Of a DNA stretch of 64,000 nucleotides, positions 26,026 to 33,922 are shown one piece after another. This stretch comes from Methanothermobacter sp. CaT2 (lineage in GTDB: Archaea; Methanobacteriota; Methanobacteria; Methanobacteriales; Methanothermobacteraceae). The translations under genes and the position numbers were made by a program. The number at the start of each line of letters is the position of its first letter. Position 1 is the first letter of the stretch. Under the pieces are notes generated by a model. That model worked only from the letters and a program-made list of their open reading frames with translations. It searched no databases and had not been told where the DNA came from. The stretch spans positions 186,001 to 250,000 of the forward strand of contig NZ_AP011952.1 in assembly GCF_000828575.1 (NCBI RefSeq), read 5' to 3'.

Positions 26026-27080
26026 ATTTTTACTGTGAGGTAAGCTTTGCAGTTCCAGCTGTACTTGTAGTTGAGCCATCAGAGGATAACTGGAAGGACA
26101 TACTCAGGGTTTCAACAGAAATTATTGATGCACTTCCAGGAAGGGTTAGGAGATTATACTTCCTTGGCAGGAATGAAAGGTACCCCGTTAGGACACAGGG
26201 AGATATAAGAAAAGGCGGTCCCGGCTGGATCAAGGAAAATGCTGGCAGGCCCCTGTTGATAAACCCTGTTCTGGAGGACCTGGGCGGTGAAGATTTTAAT
26301 GGCGTTATTCTTTTGCTTTCATCAAAGCTTCCAATTGACCTGGATGACTGGGAGGATACCGATATTATTGAAAGGATTATTTTTATTGACATGGGGAGTG
26401 GTGAAATTTATGGCAAATACAATGTGGTTAATCTTTCAGATGTAAGTGTTCAAATACCTTCTCTGGTAAAAAATGATCCCTTAGAAGTTTTTGTTTCTGG
26501 AGATGGATTTGCACCTGTTTGTTACAGCATAGAATCATGTAAATCATCAAGTGTACTATTTGAGGAGGGTAAATTTGTTATCAAGATCGAACCATCCTCT
26601 GAAAATCTCAAAATCCATCTTGCAGCTATCTGCGATGATAAATCATATCCAGAACTCAATATAAAGCGTCAGAAGAGTTTTAAAATAGAAAAAATAGCTT
26701 TTAAACCTGAAAATCCCTGGTTCAAAGAGAAATGGAATAAAATCCCTGACAATTTAAGGAGTATAATAAGATCATGTATCAGTTCAGAGCATTTCATATG
26801 CCCTCAATGCAAGAGAAAACATGAATCAGATACTCTTACCTGCCCTGAAGGAGGCCCGATTTTGAGGGGGCTTCCTGTAGGAGGGTGTCTGATCTTCAGT
26901 GAAGATGAATATTTTTTCCTGATGGAATCCTCCTCATATCCTCTTGGAAATTCCAGGCTGCTGACAGGGGATGGTAAAATTTACAAATTGAATGATGAAT
27001 GTTTATGGGAATATCTGAAGGATTTAGAGCCTTATGAGAGGGTTGATGATGGTCTATGGGGATTATTATATAGAATTTGA
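26010..27080 (+). CDS. Large hypothetical protein with zinc knuckle, AAA-operon component
   Basis: A 356-residue protein with no family I can name. The N-terminal 150 residues alternate strands and helices (VPAVLVVEPSEDNWKDIL, RLYFLGRNERYPV, FNGVILLLSSKLPIDLDDW), which could be a Rossmann- or vWA-like fold. The C-terminal part has a zinc knuckle (CPQCKRKH plus a following TCPEGG) near residue 268, then a short domain rich in aromatic residues. It overlaps the AAA+ gene at its start and the FGE-like gene at its end, which indicates strong translational coupling. In analogous AAA+ conflict systems the middle protein is often a vWA-type adaptor; that comparison is inference. Confidence 0.65.
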   Translation: MSEIMNFYCEVSFAVPAVLVVEPSEDNWKDILRVSTEIIDALPGRVRRLYFLGRNERYPVRTQGDIRKGGPGWIKENAGRPLLINPVLEDLGGEDFNGVILLLSSKLPIDLDDWEDTDIIERIIFIDMGSGEIYGKYNVVNLSDVSVQIPSLVKNDPLEVFVSGDGFAPVCYSIESCKSSSVLFEEGKFVIKIEPSSENLKIHLAAICDDKSYPELNIKRQKSFKIEKIAFKPENPWFKEKWNKIPDNLRSIIRSCISSEHFICPQCKRKHESDTLTCPEGGPILRGLPVGGCLIFSEDEYFFLMESSSYPLGNSRLLTGDGKIYKLNDECLWEYLKDLEPYERVDDGLWGLLYRI

Positions 27081-27645
27081 CAGGACAGGTTTTCCATTAA
27101 TTCAATTTGAGGGATGGAAACACTTCATCGGCTTATTCCCTGTCAGTAAATATCAATTCGAACGTTTTCTGGCGGAAGAGGGGGGATCAAGGTATACTGA
27201 TGAGTGGTATCGGAATATTCTTAAATTAAACCCCAGAAGGAGCTGGAGAATGGCCTATGGTGAAATATGGAAACTTTTTATGACGGGACTGGATCTGGAT
27301 GTTATTGATGATTTTCTCAATTATCTTGGCTCTAATTACAGATTACCCACTCTTGATGAGTGGAAGGCTCTTTGTGAAGTTTCAGATCTTATAGAAAAAT
27401 CGTCTTCTTATCTCAAAAAGCTCTGCTCTGACAGGTCTCCGGAGCCAGTTCTTCTTTGGATTGAACGGGGTCTCTGTCCTCTTGTGAACGAAGGGATTTT
27501 TGAAAGGATTCATGAAAATAATGCATCATTTGTTGGCAAACCCTTCCATGGGCTTCTCCCGAATACCTGGGATCCGAAAGAACCTAAAAAGGTTAACATT
27601 GAGAAGGGAATGGGAATGATTGGCTTCAGGGTTGTAAGGGAATGA
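27049..27645 (+). CDS. FGE-sulfatase-fold protein, probably non-catalytic
   Basis: A protein of about 198 residues with the landmarks of the formylglycine-generating-enzyme (sulfatase-modifying factor) fold: FPVSKYQFERFL near residue 28, YRLPTLDEWKALCE near residue 100 and the C-terminal GFRVVRE. The active-site cysteine pair near the C-terminus of true FGE is missing, so it is more likely a binding or scaffold domain, as in several conflict-system and C-type-lectin-like uses of this fold. ATG 27049 has AGAGGG 6 bases upstream; 27034 and 27046 are alternatives. It overlaps the previous gene by 32 bases. Confidence 0.75.
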   Translation: MVYGDYYIEFDRTGFPLIQFEGWKHFIGLFPVSKYQFERFLAEEGGSRYTDEWYRNILKLNPRRSWRMAYGEIWKLFMTGLDLDVIDDFLNYLGSNYRLPTLDEWKALCEVSDLIEKSSSYLKKLCSDRSPEPVLLWIERGLCPLVNEGIFERIHENNASFVGKPFHGLLPNTWDPKEPKKVNIEKGMGMIGFRVVRE

Positions 27646-27688
27646 GGTTTATGGTAGTGTCAATGAGGATTTTAACGTTTAGGATGGT

Positions 27689-28291
27689 GTGAGGATGGGA
27701 AAGTTAAGGATTGGCAGGTGCCTGATTTCCACCAATGTCAATGGACCTGGAAAAAGGTTTGTTATATGGTTTCAGGGTTGTCCACTTCGTTGCAGGGGTT
27801 GCTTCAACCCGGAATTCCAGGAGGAATGTGGGGGTGTTTTATTAGAAACTGATACTTTGATTGAAACCATCTTCAGTATTAAGGATAAAATAGAGGGTGT
27901 TACATTCACTGGTGGCGAGCCGATGGCTCAGGCTGAGGAGCTGGTAAATCTCGCTTCTGCCGTTAAGTCCATGGGCCTTACACTGGTATGTTTTACTGGA
28001 TATGAGATTGAAGAGATTCTCGAAGGCAAAATAGGGGGGAAAGAACTTCTTGAGTTTATAGATATACTCATAGATGGCAGGTATGTTGAAGAAGAAAGCG
28101 CGCCCCTTCTATGGCGCGGTAGCAAAAATCAAAGAGTCCATTTTCTAACAGATCGCTATGCCCATCTTGAGGGCACAGTTAATGAATGCTCTTTAAGGGA
28201 GGTGGAACTCAAAATATGTGACGATGGTGTTTACATTACGGGAATGTTTGACTGGGATTTCTGGGAGGAATTCAAGAGGGAGGTTAATTAA
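27689..28291 (+). CDS. Radical-SAM activase (NrdG/PflA-like), orphan
   Basis: A 200-residue radical-SAM protein. The 4Fe-4S motif is GCPLRCRGC (C-x3-C-x2-C) near residue 33, and the SAM-binding GGEP motif is in VTFTGGEPMAQ. The small size and WFQGCPLRC context place it with glycyl-radical-activating enzymes (NrdG-like). No glycyl-radical protein is in this operon, and none of the neighbours carries a C-terminal RVxGY-type motif, so its target is unknown. GTG 27689 or ATG 27695 may be the start. The stop abuts the GTPase gene directly. Confidence 0.85.
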   Translation: MRMGKLRIGRCLISTNVNGPGKRFVIWFQGCPLRCRGCFNPEFQEECGGVLLETDTLIETIFSIKDKIEGVTFTGGEPMAQAEELVNLASAVKSMGLTLVCFTGYEIEEILEGKIGGKELLEFIDILIDGRYVEEESAPLLWRGSKNQRVHFLTDRYAHLEGTVNECSLREVELKICDDGVYITGMFDWDFWEEFKREVN

Positions 28292-29317
28292 ATGAATGTA
28301 ATATGTCCTTACTGTTTGAATGAAGTCAGTCCCCAGATTAAAAAAGGGGTAGGTTACTGCTGTACTGTTAAAGGTTGTGGCGAGGGTCTTCCAAAGGACT
28401 ATATTGACCCCCGTAATTTAAAGGTTAGGATAGGGCTTATAGGATTCACGGGACATGGAAAGACGGTCTACCTCACAAGCCTGTTTTATACTCTGAGGGT
28501 TCTCTCAAACAAGAACATATGGAAAAATTTTTCCTGGCGCACATGTGATGATTATACCCACAAAATAAAATATTCAGATGTCAGGAATTTTGAGAAATCA
28601 AAGCTTCCAAAGAGCACCCCTGAAAATTTTCCAAGACCAGCCCTTCTACATTTACAGAATGTGCCCGCCATTGGAGACATTTTTCTAAGCTTTTATGACA
28701 CTGCAGGAAGGGTTTATGAAAGCACTGATAAAATAACAGATATGGGAAGATTTGTTGCCCACTCAGATAATGTTTTTTTCATAATAAGCTTAAATGAGAG
28801 TGGTTTTGGTAAAGATGGTTATGACGCCGGGTTTGAGATGGAGCGCCTTCTTGATACATATATACGGGGTGTATATGAGAAACTGGATGCGGACCTCTCT
28901 AAACAGGAGATGGTTGTACTACTAACCAAGGCGGATGAGCTCAACACTTTGCCTGAGGACCTTGAAATTTTTTTAAACAAGGGATCATGTAACTGGTGGA
29001 TAACTAAGGGAGCAGCTGATCTGAAAAGAAGGTTTGAGGAGCTTGATGATTACTCTAAAAAGATAAAAAAATGGCTTATAAGTGAGGATTGCGGAGGATT
29101 TGTTAATCTTGCTGAAAATAATTTTAAAAGTGTTAATTATACTCTTATATCATCAACAGGTGCCAAACCTGTTGGCGATACCCTAATAACTAATCTTGAA
29201 TATGATCATCCAAAGAGGGTGATAGATCCCCTTGTATTTGCAATGAGGAACCAGTCTTCTAACTTTAATCCTCCTAAATCAGGAATAGAAAGATTCATTT
29301 CCAGAATTAGAGATTAG
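28292..29317 (+). CDS. Zinc-ribbon P-loop GTPase of a putative conflict system
   Basis: A 341-residue protein. An N-terminal zinc ribbon (CPYC, then GYCCTVKGCGEGLP) is followed by a GTPase domain: P-loop GFTGHGKT near residue 53, G3 FYDTAGR near residue 133, G4 LTKADEL near residue 211 and a possible G5 SSTGAKP near 290. The domain resembles the stand-alone or double GTPases described computationally next to GAP1 proteins in prokaryotic conflict systems. It starts with no gap after the activase and lies 11 bases before the GAP1-like gene. It probably acts as a nucleotide-dependent switch. Confidence 0.82.
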   Translation: MNVICPYCLNEVSPQIKKGVGYCCTVKGCGEGLPKDYIDPRNLKVRIGLIGFTGHGKTVYLTSLFYTLRVLSNKNIWKNFSWRTCDDYTHKIKYSDVRNFEKSKLPKSTPENFPRPALLHLQNVPAIGDIFLSFYDTAGRVYESTDKITDMGRFVAHSDNVFFIISLNESGFGKDGYDAGFEMERLLDTYIRGVYEKLDADLSKQEMVVLLTKADELNTLPEDLEIFLNKGSCNWWITKGAADLKRRFEELDDYSKKIKKWLISEDCGGFVNLAENNFKSVNYTLISSTGAKPVGDTLITNLEYDHPKRVIDPLVFAMRNQSSNFNPPKSGIERFISRIRD

Positions 29318-29328
29318 GTGATGGTTTT

Positions 29329-30849
29329 ATGCAGCATAATGTGTACCAGCTTGTGTATACTAAGGTGCCGCCCGGGGAGTCCCCCTGGAATATAATGGAT
29401 TTTCACACTGTTTTCTATCCGGTAGACGTTATTTCAGGGGGAGACGTTAATGATATAGAAAAAATGATACATAAACCTCAGGTGGATGGTTTTAAAGAGA
29501 AATTCACGGTTTTTTTTAAGGAAATAAGTGGTAAAAACTATCTCGCTCTCCTCTACATTATTGATCTCCCTGATGATAGAGACGTTTTTGGGAGGGGGGG
29601 ATTGTTTTTATGTCATGGGTTCTTATTTCCCCCTGAATTGTGGATGGAGGCTCAAACACCCCTTTCACTGTTTCATCTTGTGGAGGATCGTGTTTTCACA
29701 GGCCTAGAAGTTCTACTTGATTCAAAAATGGTTGACAAAAATAAAGGCAGCATAAGGCCAATATGCATTGGAAATTATTCCCAATCAAAGATGGATTGGC
29801 CCCCATTATCAGACAGATTTAAATTAAAACTGGTGTTTTACCTGTTTAAGGCGGCCAGAGGGTATCATGAACTTCCTAATCTGATTTTATATGGCTGTTC
29901 CGACGATATCTCAGGGTTACTTGATGAGCTGTTCTTTTACATTCCCGATGAACTCAAAGTTAACCTTGGATGGGATTCAGCCTTTGACGGGGGAACCCTT
30001 TATAATTACCCCCTTAAAATAGTTGGATTTTATGAGGAACGACCTTATGGTGGAGAACAGATTCTAGTTGACCTGAGCACCGGGAAGATAGATTATCCCT
30101 CTGCATTAAGCCACCTTTTCCATCCGGAATCTGCCTATGAGAAATGGCTTGAAAGTTGCAATGAAACACTCTCAAAGGAGGATGTAGAAGCAGCCTACAG
30201 ATTATCACTTTTACTTGAAGGGGAAGAAAAGGTGCCCATTGGAGATTCTATGCCAGTTCTGAGGAGTTTTGCTCAGGTTAATATGGGTCTGGTGGAGAGT
30301 TTGTTCAATGAGAAATTTCTTGATACGTTTGGTTTGGAGGTCTGTGGAGTTTCACCGGAAGTTATGTTGGAATTTATTATTGAGGGCGTTTACTCTGCTT
30401 CCATAGTAAAGACCGTTGAGTCACTGGTTATTGACAATTCTCTGATAGATGAAGAGATAAATTTGCCCACAGAGATCACCTCCAGAAGCAAAATTCTGGA
30501 TATCATCCAGAGAATCTGGCATGGTGTGGATGTCTCTGATGATTTTGGGGCACTTGAACCTGAGGAGCAGTGTGATATAATCATATATCTGATTAAAACA
30601 GGCCTTCTTCTGAATTATGATGTATGGGATGATTTTGAAGGTAATGATTTATTGAGGGACTGGATTGATTTAATTGAAGTTTTTAGTAAAACCGATAATT
30701 CACCTGAAGTTAATTCAGAAGATTACACTACCCATGGGGAGGTAACTGAGAATGATGGTGGTAAATTTATCTATTCAAGTGAAAAATCTGGGGGGCCATT
30801 TGAAAAAATCAGGGGTCTTCTAGAAATATTTCTAAGTTTATTCCGGTGA
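29329..30849 (+). CDS. GAP1-like protein (GTPase-associated protein 1)
   Basis: A 506-residue protein. The beginning, VYQLVYTKVPPGESPW, and the segment GRGGLFLCHGFLFPPELW near residue 92 look like the N-terminal domain of GTPase-associated protein 1. The segment with LFFYIPDELKVNLGWDSAFDGG near residue 205 matches the pattern of its middle domain. These families were defined computationally from their linkage to GTPases in prokaryotic immune systems. The assignment is from memory of the pattern, not from a search. The C-terminal 200 residues are acidic, helical and unassigned. It is the last gene of the operon. Confidence 0.6.
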   Translation: MQHNVYQLVYTKVPPGESPWNIMDFHTVFYPVDVISGGDVNDIEKMIHKPQVDGFKEKFTVFFKEISGKNYLALLYIIDLPDDRDVFGRGGLFLCHGFLFPPELWMEAQTPLSLFHLVEDRVFTGLEVLLDSKMVDKNKGSIRPICIGNYSQSKMDWPPLSDRFKLKLVFYLFKAARGYHELPNLILYGCSDDISGLLDELFFYIPDELKVNLGWDSAFDGGTLYNYPLKIVGFYEERPYGGEQILVDLSTGKIDYPSALSHLFHPESAYEKWLESCNETLSKEDVEAAYRLSLLLEGEEKVPIGDSMPVLRSFAQVNMGLVESLFNEKFLDTFGLEVCGVSPEVMLEFIIEGVYSASIVKTVESLVIDNSLIDEEINLPTEITSRSKILDIIQRIWHGVDVSDDFGALEPEEQCDIIIYLIKTGLLLNYDVWDDFEGNDLLRDWIDLIEVFSKTDNSPEVNSEDYTTHGEVTENDGGKFIYSSEKSGGPFEKIRGLLEIFLSLFR

Positions 30850-31019
30850 TGGGTTAAACATGCACTAATTTTTTTAGATGTCAGGGATATGTTTTGAAGT
30901 TTCTTTTATTAGTAAAAAGGATCTGCTGGCTTAATTGTTATCATTAATCATGGCGGGACAGAAGAGCAGATGGATCTGCGTAATAGTTCTCTATTACGAA
31001 GTTAATCCCTGGCCGGTAC

Positions 31020-31028
31020 CTTATATAT
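31020..31028 (+). promoter_or_regulatory. TATA box of the first MntA/HepT module
   Basis: CTTATATATGA lies around 31019-31029, about 30 bases upstream of the nucleotidyltransferase ATG. The spacing suits an archaeal promoter with a very short leader. Confidence 0.45.
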
Positions 31029-31057
31029 GATGTGATTCAGAATTATCAAGTGGAACC

Positions 31058-31486
31058 ATGATGGGTATTGACGACCAGAAAATGGAAAAACTTTTGGAAG
31101 TTCTGGAAAAAAGGGATGAGGTCAGCATTGCATACCTCTTTGGCTCCACTGCAAGGGGGGATAAGGGACCCCTCGGGGACTTTGACATCGGTGTTCTCCT
31201 GAAGGAACCCCTGAAGGGATACGATGACCTCAATTTTCAGCTGGAGCTCATAGATGAACTTGTATCCGCACTCCGAACAGACAGGGTGGACCTTGTCATA
31301 ATGAACCGGGCGCCACTTTCCCTGAATTACAGCATAATCAGGGATGGAATACTCCTGAAGGACAGTGAGGAAGAGAGGGTGAGGTTCGAGGGACGTATCA
31401 TGTCAGAGTACCTTGATAGAAGGTACCATAACGACAGGCACACCAGACTGGCGCTCAGGATGATGGCACGTGAGGGTTTGAAGTGA
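31058..31486 (+). CDS. mntA: MntA-type minimal nucleotidyltransferase antitoxin
   Basis: A 142-residue protein with the pol-beta nucleotidyltransferase signature: FGSTARGDKGPLGDFDIGVL near residues 30-49 (GS motif and DxD), with a third acidic residue in VDLVIM near residue 86. In characterised pairs MntA adds AMP to a tyrosine of HepT and neutralises it. Its stop overlaps the HepT GTG start by four bases, the standard module arrangement. ATG 31058 and 31061 are both possible. Confidence 0.88.
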   Translation: MMGIDDQKMEKLLEVLEKRDEVSIAYLFGSTARGDKGPLGDFDIGVLLKEPLKGYDDLNFQLELIDELVSALRTDRVDLVIMNRAPLSLNYSIIRDGILLKDSEEERVRFEGRIMSEYLDRRYHNDRHTRLALRMMAREGLK

Positions 31487-31902
31487 GGGATGAGGTACTA
31501 TCGAAACTCGAGAAACTCCAGGAGTACCTGAGGATACTCAGGAATTACAGATCACATTCACTTGAGGACCTTAAAAAGGACGTCACCCTCAGGGGGGCAG
31601 TTGAAAGGTACCTTGAGGTTTCCATAGAGTGCTGTCTGGATATTGGTGAGATGATCATATCATGGGAGAGGGCGAGAAAACCTGAGACATACAGGGAAGT
31701 CATAGAGATACTTGGAGAAATAGGGGTTCTTCCAGGGGATTTTGCAGATAAATTTGCACCAGCAGCAGGTTTCAGGAACATACTGGTTCATATGTATGCG
31801 GAAATAGATGTTGAGAGGGTTTATCTCTACCTTCAACGGGACCTGGAGGATATAGAGAAGTTTGCTGTAATGGTTGCCAGGTATCTGGAGGGGACCGACT
31901 GA
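31483..31902 (+). CDS. hepT: HepT-type HEPN ribonuclease toxin
   Basis: A 139-residue all-alpha HEPN (DUF86) protein. The catalytic and modification motif R-x4-H-x-Y is intact as RNILVHMY near residues 98-105. HepT toxins are ribonucleases controlled by AMPylation of the motif tyrosine. The start codon is GTG 31483, inside the MntA stop. The pair sits between the GTPase/AAA operon and the surface-protein genes. Confidence 0.88.
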   Translation: MRDEVLSKLEKLQEYLRILRNYRSHSLEDLKKDVTLRGAVERYLEVSIECCLDIGEMIISWERARKPETYREVIEILGEIGVLPGDFADKFAPAAGFRNILVHMYAEIDVERVYLYLQRDLEDIEKFAVMVARYLEGTD

Positions 31903-32042
31903 TTAAGCATCCATTATTTGTTATCTGGAGGATCAGTTAACTGCTCTTCAAAATTATTTAACCATATTATGTTATGTATTTCCATCATTTAAAATTTTCA
32001 GCTTGCTTTTTTGAAAAAACCTTTAACCAGATTAAACCATAG

Positions 32043-32050
32043 TATATATA
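32043..32050 (+). promoter_or_regulatory. TATA box of the first surface-protein gene
   Basis: TATATATA (32043-32050) lies about 37 bases upstream of the ATG pair at 32087, with AGGAGATAGG as the ribosome binding site between them. It fits an archaeal promoter. Confidence 0.5.
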
Positions 32051-32086
32051 TGCACATTCAATGTGCAGATAGCAGGAGATAGGTAA

Positions 32087-33922
32087 ATGATGAAACATCT
32101 GTATTTAATAGCTGCCATTGCAGCGTTCCTCATTTTATCAGGAACCGCCTCTGCAGCTGACATCTATGTTAATGCGACTGGGGGGTCTGATGATAATGAT
32201 GGGCTCTCATGGGCGGCTGCCAAGGCAACCATTGGAAACGCGACCCTCTCCGCGGCCTCAGGCGACTGGATCTGGCTCGCGGATGGTGAATACAGGGGTG
32301 TTGGTAACAGGAACGTACTGATAGACAGGAACCTCACCATCACCGGCCAGTCAACCACTGGCACAGTGATTGACTGCGAGGGCCTGGGCAGGGCCTTCAG
32401 AGTCCAGCAGGGTGTCAGTTTCACCCTCAGAAACCTCACAGTGAAGAGGGGAAACGAAAACCATGGTGGAGCCATCCTGAACCAGGGTAACCTAACTGTC
32501 GAGGGATGCAGGTTCCTTGAGAACATGGGATACAGGGGCGGGGCAATTTACAGCCTCGGTAACATCCATATTACCTCAGCAACATTCCATGATAACAGTG
32601 CTTCTGAAACTGGGGGTGCTCTTCATGTATCGGGATATCAGCCCTCAGATTCTGCAGTGGTCATAGACTCATCATTCACATCAAACGACGCAAAGTATGG
32701 TGGGGCAGTTGCAACAGATTACACCGGTACCCTAAATGTTCTACTGAGGGGAAGCACGTTCTCAGGCAACACAGCATGGTACGGCGGCGGATTCCTTGCA
32801 GACAATGCCAATGCAACCGTTGAGGGATGCACCTTTGAGGAGAACGTGGCATCAGCACACGGCGGCGCAATCAGGAACAACTACGGCAACCTCACAGTTA
32901 GAAGAAGCACATTCACAGATAACAGTGCAGGCTTCGCCGGTGGAGGTATAAGCAATGTCCGGGCCGCCCTGGCAAATATCACAGAGTCCACGTTCACAGG
33001 TAACCTTGCAGAGACCTGGAGTCAGGGATCAGCGGTCCTCAGCTACTTCACCATTGCACTGGTCAACTTCTGCCGCATCCTGAACAACCCCGGCGCCGAT
33101 GTATTCTGTGAGGACGGCCCACAGGTGGATGCCAGATTCAACTGGTGGGGGTCCAACACACCGGACTTCACTGAACTCACAGCAGGTGACGTTGCTGCAA
33201 CGCCATGGATCGTCCTCACACTGGTTGCAAATCCATCAACCGTTACCGTGGGGGGCACCTCCCTCATAAGGGCGGACCTTCTCCATGACAGTACCGGCAC
33301 ACTCCATGCAACCAGTGTACCATACACGGGTGTTGTGGGCTTCGAAACAACCTATGGTACAATCACCGATGCTCTGATGAGCGGTGGGGTTGCATCCTCA
33401 ACCCTCAGGAACCTCAATGCACCGGGGGTTGCAGTGGTGTCTGCGGTTCTTGATAACCAGGTGGTTAACACCCAGGTAACTGTTAGACCAGCTCCACCAG
33501 CGGGTATAACCATCAACCAGCTTGTCGCAGCAGCCGTGAACGTCAGGAACCACTACCTGCGCTACCGTAAACTGCCAGCCTCTGTCACAATTGCATCAAA
33601 GAGGTACTCCATGGCCCAGTTCCTGGATTTACTTGCACGTGCAACTGTGCAGCTCAACTCAGGAAACCAGAATCCACTGAAACCACGTGCTGTTGGTTAC
33701 GCCGGTAGCACTGGCATCTGGAGGTCAGGTAAACTCTCAAGGCCAGCCTACGTGTCAGTGGCAGTCAGTATCAGGAACTTCATAAACAGCCAGGGAAGGG
33801 CACCCAGGTATGCCTCAACTGTCTATGGCAGGGTGAGCTTTGTGGGCCTCGTGTACAGATACAGTGAGGTACTGAGGTTCTACGGTAACAGGGGGAGGCT
33901 TCCAAACTACCTGATAATCTAA
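32087..33922 (+). CDS. Secreted beta-helix protein with pseudomurein-binding repeats, copy 1
   Basis: A 611-residue exported protein. The signal peptide is residues 1-24, with cleavage after SGTASA. A right-handed parallel beta-helix spans about 30-375, with repeated GGA/GGG and FTGN/FTDN turns of the kind found in polymorphic adhesin and pectate-lyase-like proteins. A short Ig-like domain (ATPWIVLTLVANPSTV) spans about 370-465. The C-terminus carries pseudomurein-binding repeats (VAAAVNVRNHYLRYRKLP, VAVSIRNFINSQGRAP, YSEVLRFYGNRGRLP) that hold the protein in the cell wall. It is nearly identical in blocks to the next gene. A role in adhesion or wall structure is inferred. Confidence 0.9.
   Translation: MMKHLYLIAAIAAFLILSGTASAADIYVNATGGSDDNDGLSWAAAKATIGNATLSAASGDWIWLADGEYRGVGNRNVLIDRNLTITGQSTTGTVIDCEGLGRAFRVQQGVSFTLRNLTVKRGNENHGGAILNQGNLTVEGCRFLENMGYRGGAIYSLGNIHITSATFHDNSASETGGALHVSGYQPSDSAVVIDSSFTSNDAKYGGAVATDYTGTLNVLLRGSTFSGNTAWYGGGFLADNANATVEGCTFEENVASAHGGAIRNNYGNLTVRRSTFTDNSAGFAGGGISNVRAALANITESTFTGNLAETWSQGSAVLSYFTIALVNFCRILNNPGADVFCEDGPQVDARFNWWGSNTPDFTELTAGDVAATPWIVLTLVANPSTVTVGGTSLIRADLLHDSTGTLHATSVPYTGVVGFETTYGTITDALMSGGVASSTLRNLNAPGVAVVSAVLDNQVVNTQVTVRPAPPAGITINQLVAAAVNVRNHYLRYRKLPASVTIASKRYSMAQFLDLLARATVQLNSGNQNPLKPRAVGYAGSTGIWRSGKLSRPAYVSVAVSIRNFINSQGRAPRYASTVYGRVSFVGLVYRYSEVLRFYGNRGRLPNYLII

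Noticed and set aside
22014-30849. Integrated virus or plasmid
   Set aside because: No integrase, tRNA attachment site, capsid or replication gene was recognised next to the accessory operon.
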